From Desulfatitalea sp. (GTDB lineage: Bacteria; Desulfobacterota; Desulfobacteria; Desulfobacterales; Desulfosarcinaceae), in contig JABDRH010000661.1 in NCBI GenBank assembly GCA_013041835.1, forward strand, positions 1 through 12,954: a stretch of DNA of 12,954 nucleotides, written 5' to 3'. The notes below the pieces were generated by a model. The model worked only from the letters and a program-made list of their open reading frames with translations. It was not told the origin of the DNA and ran no database searches. Positions 12,907-12,954 of the stretch are shown piece after piece; the stretch's first letter is position 1, and every line of letters starts with the position of its first letter. The position numbers and the translations under genes were made by a program.

Positions 12907-12954
12907 TGGCATATATGAACAAACACAAATAATTCATGGGTATTAGGATTGGAA

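Overview
The window looks like ordinary chromosome from a Gram-negative, probably anaerobic bacterium. A sulfate-reducing Desulfobacterota member (Desulfosarcina/Desulfatitalea-like) is my best guess. The reasons are the LL-diaminopimelate aminotransferase route to lysine, a PAS-GGDEF protein whose PAS domain carries a Cys cluster, an OmpA/TPR envelope protein, a lone CheX, and small cysteine proteins of a type I associate with that group. This is inference from family style; there is no rRNA or other taxonomic marker. I see no tRNA, rRNA, CRISPR array, transposase or integrase.

Left part (1-2661, + strand): the tail of a membrane protein gene, then dapL and lysA, closely spaced and probably one operon for meso-DAP and lysine synthesis. 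After a 369-base gap with a good sigma70-type promoter and a structured leader (a possible c-di-GMP-I/GEMM-like riboswitch) comes a hydrophilic protein of unknown function (3031-3693). A UDP-sugar 4-epimerase gene (3757-4713) faces it convergently on the - strand.

Middle part (4824-10002, + strand): a 65-residue four-cysteine protein runs directly into a roughly 10-helix membrane protein that contains an internal duplication. Next are a PAS-GGDEF diguanylate cyclase, a secreted trypsin-like protease with about 100 residues of charged helix inserted between its catalytic His and Asp, a stand-alone CheX phosphatase, and a YhcC-type radical SAM protein.

Right part (10064-12954): a cold-shock protein (- strand) with a strong terminator, a two-CBS-domain protein (+), and a periplasmic OmpA-like/TPR protein (-). 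A 590-base non-coding stretch follows, AT-rich in its right half, with an orphan + strand terminator and three phased ATGCRCC repeats. At the right edge is an outer-membrane protein reading frame that stops after 68 codons and looks truncated.

The genes mix housekeeping functions (lysine/peptidoglycan, cold shock), envelope functions (epimerase, OmpA-TPR, protease, membrane proteins) and signalling (GGDEF, CheX, CBS). I found no convincing defence or other new multi-gene system. The best second-look items are the coiled-coil-split protease, the riboswitch-like leader, and the small-Cys-protein/duplicated-membrane-protein pair.
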